Origin: an uncultured Gemmatimonadales bacterium | Lineage (GTDB): Bacteria; Gemmatimonadota; Gemmatimonadetes; Longimicrobiales; Gaopeijiaceae | Direction: 5' to 3' | NCBI GenBank assembly: GCA_937919655.1 | Contig: CALFPJ010000079.1 | Location: forward strand, 1-64,000 | DNA: 64,000 bases | Shown here: one piece after another, positions 32,497-41,559 of the stretch | Position numbering within the stretch: the first letter of the stretch is position 1 | How the letters are laid out: each line of letters starts with the position of its first letter | The notes under the pieces: model-generated | The model's input: only the letters and a program-made list of their open reading frames with translations | What the model was told of the DNA's origin: nothing | Database searches by the model: none | Program-made: the position numbers and the translations under genes

Positions 32497-34488
32497 ATGA
32501 AATGGCACGCCGTACCGTCGCGCCCGCAGGCGCGTTCAACGCTCCTGTCTCTTGTACTTCTTCTTGGGCTGCCCGCGGCCTCGTCGGCTCAGGATCCTGC
32601 TTACCCACTCAAGGGCTTGATCGTGACAGCCAGCCCGACACCTCGGGCGGCCACCTCTGTCGCGACGAATGTGACGGTCTTGGACGTCGATATTCTGCGC
32701 CGGCGGGGTCTTGTCACCGTGGCAGAGGCTCTCAGGGGAGGGGCCGGGCTTTCCGTGGCTCGGAATGGGTCGTTCGGCGCGGCAACGTCGCTGTTCATGC
32801 GTGGAGCTGAGAGTGACCACGTCCTGGTCCTTGTGGACGGTGTGCAGGTCAATCAGCCGGGCGGCGCGTTCGATTTCTCGTCGCTTCTGCTCGCGAATGT
32901 AGAGCGGATCGAGATTCTCCGTGGGCCTGCGAGCGCGCTGCACGGCTCAGACGCAGTTGCCGGCGTCATTCATGTCATCACCAAGTCTGGTGTAGGCGCG
33001 CCTCGGGGGGCGATCGGATCGCGCTTCGGGTCCTTCGGCCGACGAGATTGGACGGCTGAACTGTCCGGGGGCGATGACCGAGCCGGATACACCCTGGGGC
33101 TCACGAGGCTCGCCACAGACGGCATCCTCGCCTTCAACAACCAAACCTCGAACAACGTCTTCAACGGCCGGGCACGATTCTCTCCAGACTCGCGTACGCA
33201 GGCAGACCTTTCGTTTCGTCTCGGAGATAGTGAGTTCCACCTTCCGACCGATGGTTCTGGGAACGTCGTCGATCGCAATGCGTTCACCTACGGCGATGAA
33301 ACTCTGATAGGACTCCGCCTCCTTAGGTCGGTCGCCTCGGACCTCGACTGGGAGGCTCACCTCGGAGTCGTGGATACGGACGGCGGCTTCAAGGATGCCG
33401 CTGACGATGTCGCTGACTCACTCGGTTTTTTTGGGTTCAACAGTCTCGACAATGTTCGCCGCGCCACCGTCGACATGCGTGCCCACTGGAGTCCAGGCCT
33501 GACGGTATTGACCGCGGGGTGGGAGTTCGAGACCGAACGCCAGCGCTCCTTCACCGAGTCCCTCAGCGAATACGGTCCTTCGGCCGAGAACAGCGCGTAC
33601 TCACGGCTCAACCGTGCCTACTACGGACACCTCACAGGAAGTCGAGGCGCCTTGGCCTACAATGCAGGGGCGCGCATGGAGGACAATGAGCGGTTCGGGA
33701 CGTCAGGAACGTGGCAGGTCGGGGCAGCTTGGGCGCTTCCAGGGAGTCCCCATGTGCGTCTGCGGGCTTCAGCGGGGCGGTCGCTCAAGGAACCCACATT
33801 TTACGAGACCTTTGCGACCGGATTCGCACGCGGGAACGCTGACCTCGAACCCGAGACAGGTCAGTCGTGGGAGGCTGGGGTCGACGGTGTCGTTCTTGCG
33901 GGCCGGGTCCAACTGAGGGGTACATGGTTCGACCAATCCTTCTCGAACCTGATCCAATACACCTTCTCACCGCCCACGCCAGCAGGTCCGAACTTCTTCA
34001 ATGTCGCTTCCGCGAAGAGCCGGGGATTCGAGTTCGAGACCACGTTCGAGAGCGGTGCCCTGCAGGGCGGTGCTTCGTGGACCTGGCTCGACACCAAAGT
34101 GACGGACGCGGGCTTTGACACCGAACTCGGTGCCACGTTTGTCGAAGGTGAGTCGCTCCTGCGGCGGCCGCGGCATGAGGTTGAGGCCCACTTGGCCGCC
34201 GACCTGGGACCCCGTGCAGGCGTGTTTGCGGTCGTGTCTGTGGTAGGGACGAGGTCAGATCGGGATTTCTCCACGTTCCCAGCTGGGCGTGTGACGCTCG
34301 ATCGTTACACGAACCTCTCGTTAGGTGGTTCATGGACGCTGATACCAGGTAAGCCAGGCCGTGCTGGCTTCACGCTCACAGCCCGTTCTGAGAACCTCTT
34401 CGACAGGAGCTTTCAGGAAGTATTCGGATTCCGCGCACCAGGGAGAGGTCTCTATCTCGGGGGCACCGTGACGTTCGGAAACCGCTAG
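32497..34488 (+). CDS. btuB: TonB-dependent vitamin B12 receptor
   Basis: 663 residues. Outer-membrane receptor importing cobalamin with TonB energy. The signal peptide ends AASSAQ; the TonB box is in LKGLIVTASPTPR. The plug domain has TVAEALRGGAGLSVARNG, LFMRGAESDHVLVLVDGVQV and VERIEILRGPASALHGSDAV, all strongly BtuB-like. A 22-strand-type barrel follows, ending LYLGGTVTFGNR. The assignment is reinforced by the cobalamin riboswitch directly upstream. No other B12 transport or synthesis gene is in the window. Its stop codon overlaps that of the convergent protease gene (shared CTAG). Confidence 0.95.
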   Translation: MKWHAVPSRPQARSTLLSLVLLLGLPAASSAQDPAYPLKGLIVTASPTPRAATSVATNVTVLDVDILRRRGLVTVAEALRGGAGLSVARNGSFGAATSLFMRGAESDHVLVLVDGVQVNQPGGAFDFSSLLLANVERIEILRGPASALHGSDAVAGVIHVITKSGVGAPRGAIGSRFGSFGRRDWTAELSGGDDRAGYTLGLTRLATDGILAFNNQTSNNVFNGRARFSPDSRTQADLSFRLGDSEFHLPTDGSGNVVDRNAFTYGDETLIGLRLLRSVASDLDWEAHLGVVDTDGGFKDAADDVADSLGFFGFNSLDNVRRATVDMRAHWSPGLTVLTAGWEFETERQRSFTESLSEYGPSAENSAYSRLNRAYYGHLTGSRGALAYNAGARMEDNERFGTSGTWQVGAAWALPGSPHVRLRASAGRSLKEPTFYETFATGFARGNADLEPETGQSWEAGVDGVVLAGRVQLRGTWFDQSFSNLIQYTFSPPTPAGPNFFNVASAKSRGFEFETTFESGALQGGASWTWLDTKVTDAGFDTELGATFVEGESLLRRPRHEVEAHLAADLGPRAGVFAVVSVVGTRSDRDFSTFPAGRVTLDRYTNLSLGGSWTLIPGKPGRAGFTLTARSENLFDRSFQEVFGFRAPGRGLYLGGTVTFGNR

Positions 34489-35319
34489 CGAGAGATGCGG
34501 GTCCCGTCTCCTAGCGCGTAGAGCGCCTCCATGGTCTTGTAGTCCTGAGCGCTGAGAGACGTTGCAGTATTCGTGGGATACATGACGTCCCGCTCATTAT
34601 CCCTGTGCATAAGAAGTCCCAAAGCGTGTCCCATTTCGTGCGCGGCGGTCAGGAGAATCTGGCGGCCGTCGATCACGCGCTCGGGGCGGAACGGACTACG
34701 GGTGGCCAGTTCTAGGCCCAGCACCTCGAGCCCCCCCCTGAGCCGACCACTGTGTACGGGCCACGCGGATCTGCGTCCCGTTGAGAGAACGGTGCCATTG
34801 AACAGCGAAATCCGACTCCCTGTTGCCCCGTTCATCCACGGAGATCGGGAAGGGCTGACCGTTCCACGCTCTCACGCCAGCCGCCGCGGCGCTCTGTAGT
34901 CGGCGGGCGTCTCCGGCGGATTCCCCAGTGGGCAGGGGGATGTGGACGACAATCGTGCCCTCGTGGTCCTTCCAACGGTGAATGTCGACCGCGCCAGTCT
35001 GGTTGATCTCCGCACAAAGGTATCCGACGCTCAAGCAGGCCTCGCTGGCCGACAAGTTTGGAGCTACTAGGCCTCCGCCCAATGCCTGACCGCCGGACGC
35101 TCCACGTGCGGCCCCGCCGCCGCCTTCGGTCTCAAGCACCGCGGCACAAAGCGGATTCGTATCGCCCCCCCGGCACTCTTCCCAAGAGGGCTGGGCCTCC
35201 CGTTGACTTGGCACCCGGTCACGGAGCATGGCGAAGACGCCCCCCAGCACGAGGACCGTGGCCAGGAAGGACACAGGATTGAAACCGCGACCTGAGCGGA
35301 GCACCATGAAAGCAGGCAT
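34485..35319 (-). pseudogene. Matrixin-like zinc metalloprotease, frameshifted at a G8 tract
   Basis: Two overlapping minus-strand frames make one protein. The N-terminal part (from ATG 35319) has a membrane or signal segment (VSFLATVLVLGGVFAML), a Gly/Ala-rich linker and the start of a catalytic domain. The second frame contains the metzincin motif HEMGHALGLLMH and a Met-turn (DVMYP), ending YALGDGTRISR. The frames join at a run of eight G on the coding strand (34731-34738): removing one G gives a continuous AQGGLEVLGLELA. It could be a sequencing/assembly error, a phase-variable gene, or decay. Divergent from lepB; tail-to-tail with btuB. Confidence 0.85.
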
Positions 35320-35370
35320 GTCGAATCTCTTGGGACTCAATCAACGTCCAATTGTATGGGGCGGCGGCTG

Positions 35371-36231
35371 ATGCCGAAACCAGATGTAGCGGGAACGAGC
35401 CTGCCAAGCATTGTGTATGTCGAGAATCATGAGACTCATGACGGAACTACCTTCGCCACGTGGGGCCAAAGAGAGGGCGGTGTGCACGGACCAGATCAAG
35501 ACCACGGGGTCGTCGCCGCGATTCTGATCGAGGAAGATCAGTCGACGAATGGTGCTGCGGCGGGACTTTGGGACTGGACTAAGTCCCTCCTCGTTGCGGT
35601 GATGCTGTTCCTGGTGATCCGATCGTTCGTGGTGGAGGCGTTTAAGATCCCGACCTCATCCATGGAAGGGACACTTCTGGTCGGTGACTTTCTCTTGGTC
35701 AACAAGGCCGTCTTTGGTGCCAATGTACCCGGGACCGACCTCACGTTGCCTGCCTTCGCGGATCCGTCCCGCGGCGATGTGGTGGTTTTCAATCCGCCCC
35801 ACGAGCCGGAGAAGAACTACGTCAAGCGACTGGTTGGCGTCCCGGCGGACACGCTTGAGATGCGCGACAAGCGTCTCTACTTAAACGGCTCTCCGGTGTA
35901 TGAGTCCTATGCTCAATACGTCGATCAGAGAGGTGATGCCGAACACGTCGATATGAAGTGGCAGTCCAACCACCTCATAGCCTCCGCGTCTCCGAGGTAT
36001 CACCCCACGAGGGACAACTGGGGCCCCATCGTCGTACCCAAGGACCGGTACTTTGTCTTAGGCGACAATCGGGACAACAGCGAGGACTCTCGCTATTGGG
36101 GGTTCGTTCGTCGCGACGCGATTCGGGGCAAGCCGTGGTTCGTGTACTACTCCTTCGACCCCAGCGACCCCGTGGAAGCACCGTGGCTGCTCGGAATCCG
36201 CTGGGGCCGAATCGGGCGGCCCATCCGGTAG
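35371..36231 (+). CDS. lepB: Signal peptidase I
   Basis: 286 residues from ATG 35371 (GGGGCGG upstream). A membrane-bound serine/lysine peptidase that removes signal peptides. One TM helix (SLLVAVMLFLVIRSFVVEAF) precedes the catalytic Ser in IPTSSMEGTLLVGDF. The general-base Lys is in YVKRLVGVPADTLEMRDKRL, and the signature GDNRDNSEDSRYWGFV follows. The N-terminal region before the TM helix is long; GTG 35482 (GAGGG upstream) would give a more usual length, and ATG 35356 is also in frame. One TM helix, not two, as in many non-enteric LepB proteins. Confidence 0.93.
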   Translation: MPKPDVAGTSLPSIVYVENHETHDGTTFATWGQREGGVHGPDQDHGVVAAILIEEDQSTNGAAAGLWDWTKSLLVAVMLFLVIRSFVVEAFKIPTSSMEGTLLVGDFLLVNKAVFGANVPGTDLTLPAFADPSRGDVVVFNPPHEPEKNYVKRLVGVPADTLEMRDKRLYLNGSPVYESYAQYVDQRGDAEHVDMKWQSNHLIASASPRYHPTRDNWGPIVVPKDRYFVLGDNRDNSEDSRYWGFVRRDAIRGKPWFVYYSFDPSDPVEAPWLLGIRWGRIGRPIR

Positions 36232-36499
36232 CGCCGGAGCAAGTGGAACCCCAGCATCATCCGTCCATTGCACCCGAACATGAGTGCCGTGGCTGTCCGG
36301 CGGAACTCCATCTCGGCCTGCCCCGTCGCCCACGGTCGCTATAGCGCTGCTATTACTCCGGCGTCGGTCCGTCTCAGCCGAGCGCCCCACCCTACGAATG
36401 ATCCGCGCGGCCAGTTGCGCAGTGCCCTTGCACCACCGATTCTAACTTCGTGGCCTTACATTGAGCCCGCCCCTCTTTGATCAGTCCTCGCGCACGATT

Positions 36500-37351
36500 A
36501 TGACCTTCTCACTCCGAAAAGGATCCTTCAAAGAAGGGTCCTTGGACCAGTACCTGAAGGAGATCAGCAAGTACCCGCTGATCGATCGGGCGGAGGAGGC
36601 CCGTCTGGGACGGCTTATTCGCAAGGGCGAAGAATACGCCCTAGATAAACTGGTTCGCTCTAACCTCCGCTTCGTGGTGTCGGTTGCGAAGAAATATCAA
36701 AATCAGGGTGTGCCGTTCTCTGACTTGATCAACGAGGGGAACCTTGGCTTGATTCGGGCCGCGCATAAGTTCGACGAGACCAAGGGCATCAAGTTCATCA
36801 GTTACGCGGTCTGGTGGATTCGGCAGGCGGTTCTACAGGCGCTCGCGGAACAGAGTCGAATTGTGCGGGTGCCTCTGAATAGGGCGGGGGCACTTCACCG
36901 TATCGGACGTCGGAGTTCCAGTTTGCTGCAGGAGCTCGGGCGCGAGCCGACGGTCGACGAGATCGCAGAGGACCTCGACATTACCCATGAGGAAGTCGAG
37001 CGTACGCTGGCCATCTCGCAGTCGCACCTGTCTCTGGACGCCCCGATGACGCCCGGGGAGGACAACCGGCTTCTTGACTACCTCCCAGACCAGTACTCGC
37101 CAGGTCCGGAAGACGAGACGTTCCAGCACGCGCTAAAAGACACTGTAGAAGAGGCCCTGGGGACCCTGAAGGAGCGTGAGGCGAAGATCCTCCGGCTCTA
37201 CTTCGGTCTGGATGATCAGGAGCCTATGACCCTCGAAGAGATCGGCACGATTCTCGGCGTCACCCGTGAGCGAGTGCGGCAGATTAAAGAGAAGGCGCTG
37301 GTGCGCCTCCGCCACGCTTCACGGGCCCGATTCTTGGAGACGTTCCGGTAG
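36500..37351 (+). CDS. rpoD: Primary-type RNA polymerase sigma factor (RpoD/SigA), short form
   Basis: 283 residues. Regions visible in order: 1.2 (SLDQYLKEISKYPLIDRAEE), 2 (NLRFVVSVAKKYQNQGVPFS, INEGNLGLIRAAHKFDETKG, KFISYAVWWIRQAVLQALAE), 3 (GREPTVDEIAEDLDITHEEV) and 4 (YFGLDDQEPMTLEEIGTILG, TRERVRQIKEKALVRLRH). Region 1.1 and the large non-conserved insert are absent, as in the roughly 290-residue housekeeping sigma of Bacteroidota. Whether it is the housekeeping factor or a group 2 paralogue cannot be decided from one window. ATG 36500 is chosen; a TTG at 36461 adds 13 residues without family support. The 268 bases before it hold nothing recognised. Confidence 0.92.
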   Translation: MTFSLRKGSFKEGSLDQYLKEISKYPLIDRAEEARLGRLIRKGEEYALDKLVRSNLRFVVSVAKKYQNQGVPFSDLINEGNLGLIRAAHKFDETKGIKFISYAVWWIRQAVLQALAEQSRIVRVPLNRAGALHRIGRRSSSLLQELGREPTVDEIAEDLDITHEEVERTLAISQSHLSLDAPMTPGEDNRLLDYLPDQYSPGPEDETFQHALKDTVEEALGTLKEREAKILRLYFGLDDQEPMTLEEIGTILGVTRERVRQIKEKALVRLRHASRARFLETFR

Positions 37352-37443
37352 GAGGCAGAGCTCCGGTTTCGTCCTTCGCCAGTGTTGGGCCTCAGCAGTC
37401 CGCAGCCTCGCCGAAAGGCACAAAAAATAGGGGGCGTCATCGG

Positions 37444-37472
37444 TTGACACTCCCCTGATGCTCGGATATCCT
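37444..37472 (+). promoter_or_regulatory. Sigma-70-type promoter of the rplM operon
   Basis: A consensus -35 TTGACA (37444-37449), a 17-base spacer and a -10 TATCCT (37467-37472) lie about 40 bases before the rplM start. The 13 bases TTGACACTCCCCT recur upstream of the lipoprotein-serS operon at 50898. Confidence 0.7.
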
Positions 37473-37513
37473 TATTGGCTCTGGTTTGGAAGCGCCTTTC
37501 TTAAGTTGCGGGC

Positions 37514-37942
37514 ATGAGAACGTATACTCCAAAAGCCGACGACATTGTGCATCACTGGTGGATCGTTGATGCGGCCGACCGGCCGCTCGGACGACTCGCC
37601 ACACAGATCGCAATGGTGCTCCGAGGCAAACATAAACCGATGTACACGCCCCATCTCGACACGGGTGACCACATTGTGGTTATCAACGCCGAGAAGATCG
37701 TGCTCACCGGTAACAAAGCCGACCAAAAGACCTACTTTCGTCACTCCGGCTACATGGGTCACGAAAAGCATATACCCTTCCGCCGAGTGATTGCGTCTCA
37801 TCCTGAGCGCGTGATTGAACTTGCCGTGAAGGGCATGATGCCGAAGAACGCTCTAGGTCGGGCGATGCGAAAGAAATTGAAGGTCTACGCGGGCGGGGAC
37901 CATCCCCATCAGGGCCAACAGCCCCAGCCTCTGGACATCTGA
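37514..37942 (+). CDS. rplM: 50S ribosomal protein L13
   Basis: 142 residues. An early-assembling large-subunit protein. [20 protein letters not shown], the [17 protein letters not shown] segment and [29 protein letters not shown] are diagnostic. It is the first gene of the L13-S9 operon, as in most bacteria, with a consensus promoter upstream and rpsI 17 bases downstream. The upstream ribosome site (gcggg) is weak. Confidence 0.98.
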   Translation: MRTYTPKADDIVHHWWIVDAADRPLGRLATQIAMVLRGKHKPMYTPHLDTGDHIVVINAEKIVLTGNKADQKTYFRHSGYMGHEKHIPFRRVIASHPERVIELAVKGMMPKNALGRAMRKKLKVYAGGDHPHQGQQPQPLDI

Positions 37943-37959
37943 AGAGAGATTCGAGCTAC

Positions 37960-38361
37960 ATGGCCGTCGACGTAAAGAACCAAATTCAGACCGTTGGTCG
38001 TCGCAAGACGTCCGTTGCGCGCATTCAGCTTCGTCCCGGTAAGGGTGAGTGGAAGGTGAACGGTCGCACGATGGATGACTATTTTCCTCGTCCTACGCAT
38101 CAGATTCGGGTGGTGGAGCCATTCAAGGCCACCGAACTCGAAGGACAATTTGATGTCAGCGTCCGCGTTCGCGGAGGTGGCCTCACAGGTCAGTCCGATG
38201 CGGTTCGCATGGGATTGGCCCGCGCCATCGTCGAATACGACGAGGAGTTGCGTCCGATCCTCCGAGGCAAGGGCATGCTCACTCGCGACGCCCGCGAGGT
38301 CGAGCGCAAGAAGCCCGGTCGCCCCAAGGCACGCAAGCGGTTCCAGTTCTCCAAGCGTTAA
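37960..38361 (+). CDS. rpsI: 30S ribosomal protein S9
   Basis: 133 residues. Small-subunit protein whose C-terminal tail reaches the P-site tRNA. QTVGRRKTSVARIQLRPGKG opens the conserved core, RVRGGGLTGQSDAVRMGLAR lies in the middle, and the tail KRFQFSKR carries the universally conserved C-terminal Arg. Ribosome site GAAGAGAGA precedes ATG. It is paired with rplM; rpsB follows after an 81-base gap with two small hairpins. Confidence 0.98.
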   Translation: MAVDVKNQIQTVGRRKTSVARIQLRPGKGEWKVNGRTMDDYFPRPTHQIRVVEPFKATELEGQFDVSVRVRGGGLTGQSDAVRMGLARAIVEYDEELRPILRGKGMLTRDAREVERKKPGRPKARKRFQFSKR

Positions 38362-38377
38362 AATTTCGTTGTAGTCG

Positions 38378-38423
38378 GGGTGCGCCAGCACCCTGATATC
38401 CTGATCGGAGCGTAATCGGCTCC
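38378..38423 (+). other. Two small hairpins in the rpsB leader
   Basis: Stem 1 pairs GGGTGC (38378-38383) with GCACCC (38388-38393) around a 4-base loop. Stem 2 pairs GGAGC (38407-38411) with GCTCC (38419-38423). Neither has a T-run. Their position between rpsI and rpsB suggests a 5'-leader of rpsB, where S2 autoregulation is known in other bacteria. A regulatory role here is not shown. Confidence 0.4.
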
Positions 38424-38442
38424 ATTGACAAGAGAATGCTAG

Positions 38443-39438
38443 ATGTCTGAAGTAGGCCTTAACGAGCTACTGGAGGCCGGAGTACACTTCGGTCACCAGA
38501 CTAGCCGTTGGAATCCGAAGATGAAGCAGTTCATCTTCACGGAACGCAACGGCATCCACATCATCGACCTCCGCAAAACGCTCGATCGCCTCATCATTGC
38601 GCAGCAGGCAATTCGGGAGGTCGTGCTGAGAGGGGACCGGATACTCTTCGTGTGCACGAAGAAGCAGCTCCGTTCCATCGTCGAGGTCGAAGGTCAGCGT
38701 TCAGGTGCGTTCTACGTCACCGAGCGTTGGCTCGGCGGCATGCTCACGAACTTCCAGACGATCCGTAAGCAGATTCGTCGACTCAAGGAACTCGAGCGTG
38801 GCCAGGAAGAGGACGCGTATGAGTTCTACACGAAGAAAGAGCGATTGATGCTTGATCGTGAGCGGATCAAGCTCGACAAGTACTTGGCCGGCGTTAAAGA
38901 TATGGGGCGCCTTCCGGGTGCGGTCTTTATCGTTGATGCCAAGCGCGAAACGATTGCAATCAAGGAAGCGTCGAAGCTCGGTATCCCGATCATCGCGATC
39001 ACCGACACGAACGCGGATCCCGATTTGGTCGACTTCCCGATCCCGGGCAATGATGACGCCATCAGATCTGTCAGCCTGATCGCCAAGGCGATTGCCGACA
39101 CGATTGCGACGGCGAGACTTGAGGTCCCCGATGAGGAGCGTCGTCGGGTGGATGAAATGGAAGCCACCACCTACTCCACCGAGACCGGTGAGACCACAGA
39201 GAAGACGGAGCCGCAGCGCAAGAGGCCTCGCCGCAAGCGCCGTCCTCGTCCTGAGGTCATTGCCCTGCACACCAAGGAAGATGGGACGGTGGACACGGAG
39301 GCTTTGGAGGCTGCTGAGGCTGCTGCCGAGGCTGCTGAGGGAGAAGCGGCTAAGGCTCCAGCCGTTAAGGCCGAGGCTCCTGCTGCTAAAGATAGCAAAG
39401 CCGAGGCGTCGGCCGACGCGGAGAAGTCTGAGGGTTAG
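38443..39438 (+). CDS. rpsB: 30S ribosomal protein S2 with Ala/Glu-rich C-terminal extension
   Basis: 331 residues. The family core ends near residue 230: LNELLEAGVHFGHQTSRWNP, the YVTERWLGGMLTNFQTIRKQ segment and ITDTNADPDLVDFPIPGNDD are clear. About 90 further residues follow, first basic (RKRPRRKRRPRP), then a low-complexity Ala/Glu/Lys tail with repeated EAAEAAAEAAE, ending AEKSEG. Extended S2 tails of this sort occur in other lineages. A terminator-like hairpin separates it from tsf. Confidence 0.97.
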   Translation: MSEVGLNELLEAGVHFGHQTSRWNPKMKQFIFTERNGIHIIDLRKTLDRLIIAQQAIREVVLRGDRILFVCTKKQLRSIVEVEGQRSGAFYVTERWLGGMLTNFQTIRKQIRRLKELERGQEEDAYEFYTKKERLMLDRERIKLDKYLAGVKDMGRLPGAVFIVDAKRETIAIKEASKLGIPIIAITDTNADPDLVDFPIPGNDDAIRSVSLIAKAIADTIATARLEVPDEERRRVDEMEATTYSTETGETTEKTEPQRKRPRRKRRPRPEVIALHTKEDGTVDTEALEAAEAAAEAAEGEAAKAPAVKAEAPAAKDSKAEASADAEKSEG

Positions 39439-39499
39439 TACTACTCCTTATGCCGGGCCTTCGCGTCCGGTCTGGTTTCCGGCTGTAACGGGACCGGCG

Positions 39500-39547
39500 A
39501 GAGGCGGCATAGGAACCGGCGCCCCGGCTCCGCGCCGCCTCTTTTTT
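39500..39547 (+). terminator. Intrinsic terminator between rpsB and tsf
   Basis: A 9-bp perfect stem (39500-39508 with 39534-39542) encloses a 25-base G+C-rich loop and ends in TTTTTT (39542-39547). It lies 26 bases before the tsf start, so tsf is either expressed by read-through or from its own promoter. Confidence 0.85.
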
Positions 39548-39572
39548 ACAGCCCAGTTCGATCACAGGCAAG

Positions 39573-40187
39573 ATGATGAGTGAAGCGACAATGATTAGTG
39601 CGAAGGACGTAAAAGAGCTCCGTGGCATGACTGGCGCGGGGATGATGGATTGCAAACGCGCCCTGACCGAAACCGAGGGCGACCTCGAGAAGGCAGTGGA
39701 CCTCCTGCGGGCGAAGGGTGCCTCACAGGCAGCCAAGCGTGCGGAGAAGTCGGCGAACGAAGGAACGATCGGGTCCTACGTCCACTTCGACAGCAGGACG
39801 GCTGTCATCGTGGAGCTCAATTGCGAGACGGACTTCGTGGCCAGTACCGATGAGTTCAAGGGACTGGCCAAGGATATCGCGCTTCACATTGCGTCGATGG
39901 CACCGTTGGCGATCTCTAGCGCTGAGATCGCGCAGGACGTGATCGATCGCGAGCGGGCCGTCTATATGGAGCAGGCAAAGGAAGAGGGAAAGCCGGAGCA
40001 TATTGCAGCCAAGATCGTCGAAGGCCGGCTCAATAAGTTCTTCAAGGAGAGCACGCTTCTGGCCCAGCCGTTCGTGAAGGACACCGACAAGACCATCGAG
40101 GAGCTGATCACGGAGATTTCTGCCCGCACGGGTGAAAAGATTCTGGTGGCACGCTTCTCGCGGATGAAGATCGGCGAGAGCGCCTGA
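39573..40187 (+). CDS. tsf: Translation elongation factor Ts (short form)
   Basis: 204 residues. Guanine-nucleotide exchange factor for EF-Tu. The UBA-like N-terminal domain ([34 protein letters not shown]) is followed by one core subdomain with the EF-Tu-contacting [12 protein letters not shown] motif and a C-terminal [14 protein letters not shown]. It is much shorter than the roughly 280-residue enterobacterial protein and has one core repeat, like the Thermus type. Two adjacent ATG codons (39573, 39576) could start it. Confidence 0.96.
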   Translation: MMSEATMISAKDVKELRGMTGAGMMDCKRALTETEGDLEKAVDLLRAKGASQAAKRAEKSANEGTIGSYVHFDSRTAVIVELNCETDFVASTDEFKGLAKDIALHIASMAPLAISSAEIAQDVIDRERAVYMEQAKEEGKPEHIAAKIVEGRLNKFFKESTLLAQPFVKDTDKTIEELITEISARTGEKILVARFSRMKIGESA

Positions 40188-40230
40188 AGGCACTCTGAGG
40201 GCGTTTCCGGCAGGACACAGGGAAGATGGT

Positions 40231-40956
40231 ATGAGCGACAACGCTCCCGAAGTGAAGTACAGGAAGGTCCTTCTCAAACTGTCTGGTGAAGCATTGGCCG
40301 GTGATCGAGGGTTCGGTATCGAGCCCTCGGTGGTCGACCGACTGACGGACGAAATTCGAGCAGTAGTTGAGATGGGGGTGTCACTCGGCCTCGTCATAGG
40401 CGGGGGTAACATCGTGCGTGGGTCGATGGCTGCGCGCGAAGGTATGGACCGCGTCCAAGCCGACTACATGGGGATGCTCTCCACGATTATCAACTCTCTT
40501 GCTGTGCAGGATCTTCTGGAGCACAAGGGCGTCGAGACGCGAGTCATGACGGCCATTCGGATGGAGGAAATCGCCGAACCGTATATTCGCCGCCGCGCGA
40601 TGCGCCACCTGGAAAAGGGCCGCGTCGTGATCTTCGCCGGGGGCACGGGGAACCCTTATTTCACGACCGACACCACTGCGGTCCTGCGGGCGATCGAGAT
40701 GGGCTCCGATGTGGTGATCAAGGCCACCAAGGTTAAAGGCGTCTACACTGCAGATCCGGCGACCGACCCGGACGCCGAGTTCATCTCGACTATCTCGTTC
40801 CAGGAAGTCGTGTCGCGCGAGTTGGCCGTCATGGATACCGCCGCGGTGGCCCTCTGCAAAGAAAATGGCCTGCCAATCATCGTTCTGAATCTTGAACATC
40901 GTGGAGCGATTGGGAACGCGATCCGTGGTGAGCGGATCGGAACTCTTGTATCGTAA
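40231..40956 (+). CDS. pyrH: UMP kinase
   Basis: 241 residues. It phosphorylates UMP to UDP, an amino-acid-kinase-fold hexamer. [56 protein letters not shown] and [19 protein letters not shown] are the standard motifs. GGGAAG precedes the ATG. The order tsf-pyrH-frr-uppS-cdsA-dxr-rseP is the widely conserved bacterial arrangement. Confidence 0.98.
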   Translation: MSDNAPEVKYRKVLLKLSGEALAGDRGFGIEPSVVDRLTDEIRAVVEMGVSLGLVIGGGNIVRGSMAAREGMDRVQADYMGMLSTIINSLAVQDLLEHKGVETRVMTAIRMEEIAEPYIRRRAMRHLEKGRVVIFAGGTGNPYFTTDTTAVLRAIEMGSDVVIKATKVKGVYTADPATDPDAEFISTISFQEVVSRELAVMDTAAVALCKENGLPIIVLNLEHRGAIGNAIRGERIGTLVS

Positions 40957-40992
40957 CGAAGTCGACGTAGCCCAAAGACAACGGAGGATCTG

Positions 40993-41544
40993 ATGCCCAC
41001 CGTCGAGGACGCAAAACAGCGGATGGATGCGGCGCTTGAGGCGCTCCGACGCGAGTTCGCCACTGTTCGGACCGGGAAGGCGACACCCGCACTGCTCGAT
41101 ACCGTTCGCGTGGATGCCTACGGCTCCAAGATGCCAGTCAATCAGGTGGCGACGGTGAGCACTCCGGAAGGGAGCCTCCTGCTCGTACAGCCGTTCGACA
41201 AGTCCATTCTCCCGGACATTGAACGGGCCATCATGATGGCCGACCTGGGCTTGAATCCCTCTAGCGACGGGAACGTGATTCGTATTCCGATCCCTCCGCT
41301 CAATGAGGAACGGCGCAAGCAGTTCGCGAAGGTCCTCCATAAGATGGCCGAGGACGGCAGAATCTCGATTCGTCAGGCCCGCCGCACGATCCGAGAGGAT
41401 CTGCAACAACTCGTGAAGGATCACGAGCTTAGCGAGGATGATGGCCGCCGCCGGGAAGAGGCCCTCGAGAAGGTCACACACGAGTACGCAGAGAAGGTCG
41501 AGGAGATGCTCAAACACAAGGAAGAAGAGGTAATGGCGCTCTAG
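40993..41544 (+). CDS. frr: Ribosome recycling factor
   Basis: 183 residues, the normal length. It splits post-termination ribosomes together with EF-G. RMDAALEALRREFATVRTGK, PEGSLLLVQPFDKSILPDIE and GNVIRIPIPPLNEERRKQFA are characteristic, and the C-terminal half is helical (HKEEEVMAL end). A strong GGAGG stands 7 bases before the ATG. Confidence 0.98.
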   Translation: MPTVEDAKQRMDAALEALRREFATVRTGKATPALLDTVRVDAYGSKMPVNQVATVSTPEGSLLLVQPFDKSILPDIERAIMMADLGLNPSSDGNVIRIPIPPLNEERRKQFAKVLHKMAEDGRISIRQARRTIREDLQQLVKDHELSEDDGRRREEALEKVTHEYAEKVEEMLKHKEEEVMAL

Positions 41545-41559
41545 GTGGGCCTACCTGTG

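Noticed and set aside
34485-34835. Separate small HExxH protein gene
   Set aside because: Its first third is out of frame with the catalytic domain's natural N-terminal part. Removing one G at 34731-34738 joins it to the signal-bearing upstream frame, so a single frameshifted gene is the better reading.
40381-41517. 378-codon minus-strand frame across pyrH and frr
   Set aside because: Both sense genes are unmistakable; the antisense frame is a shadow.
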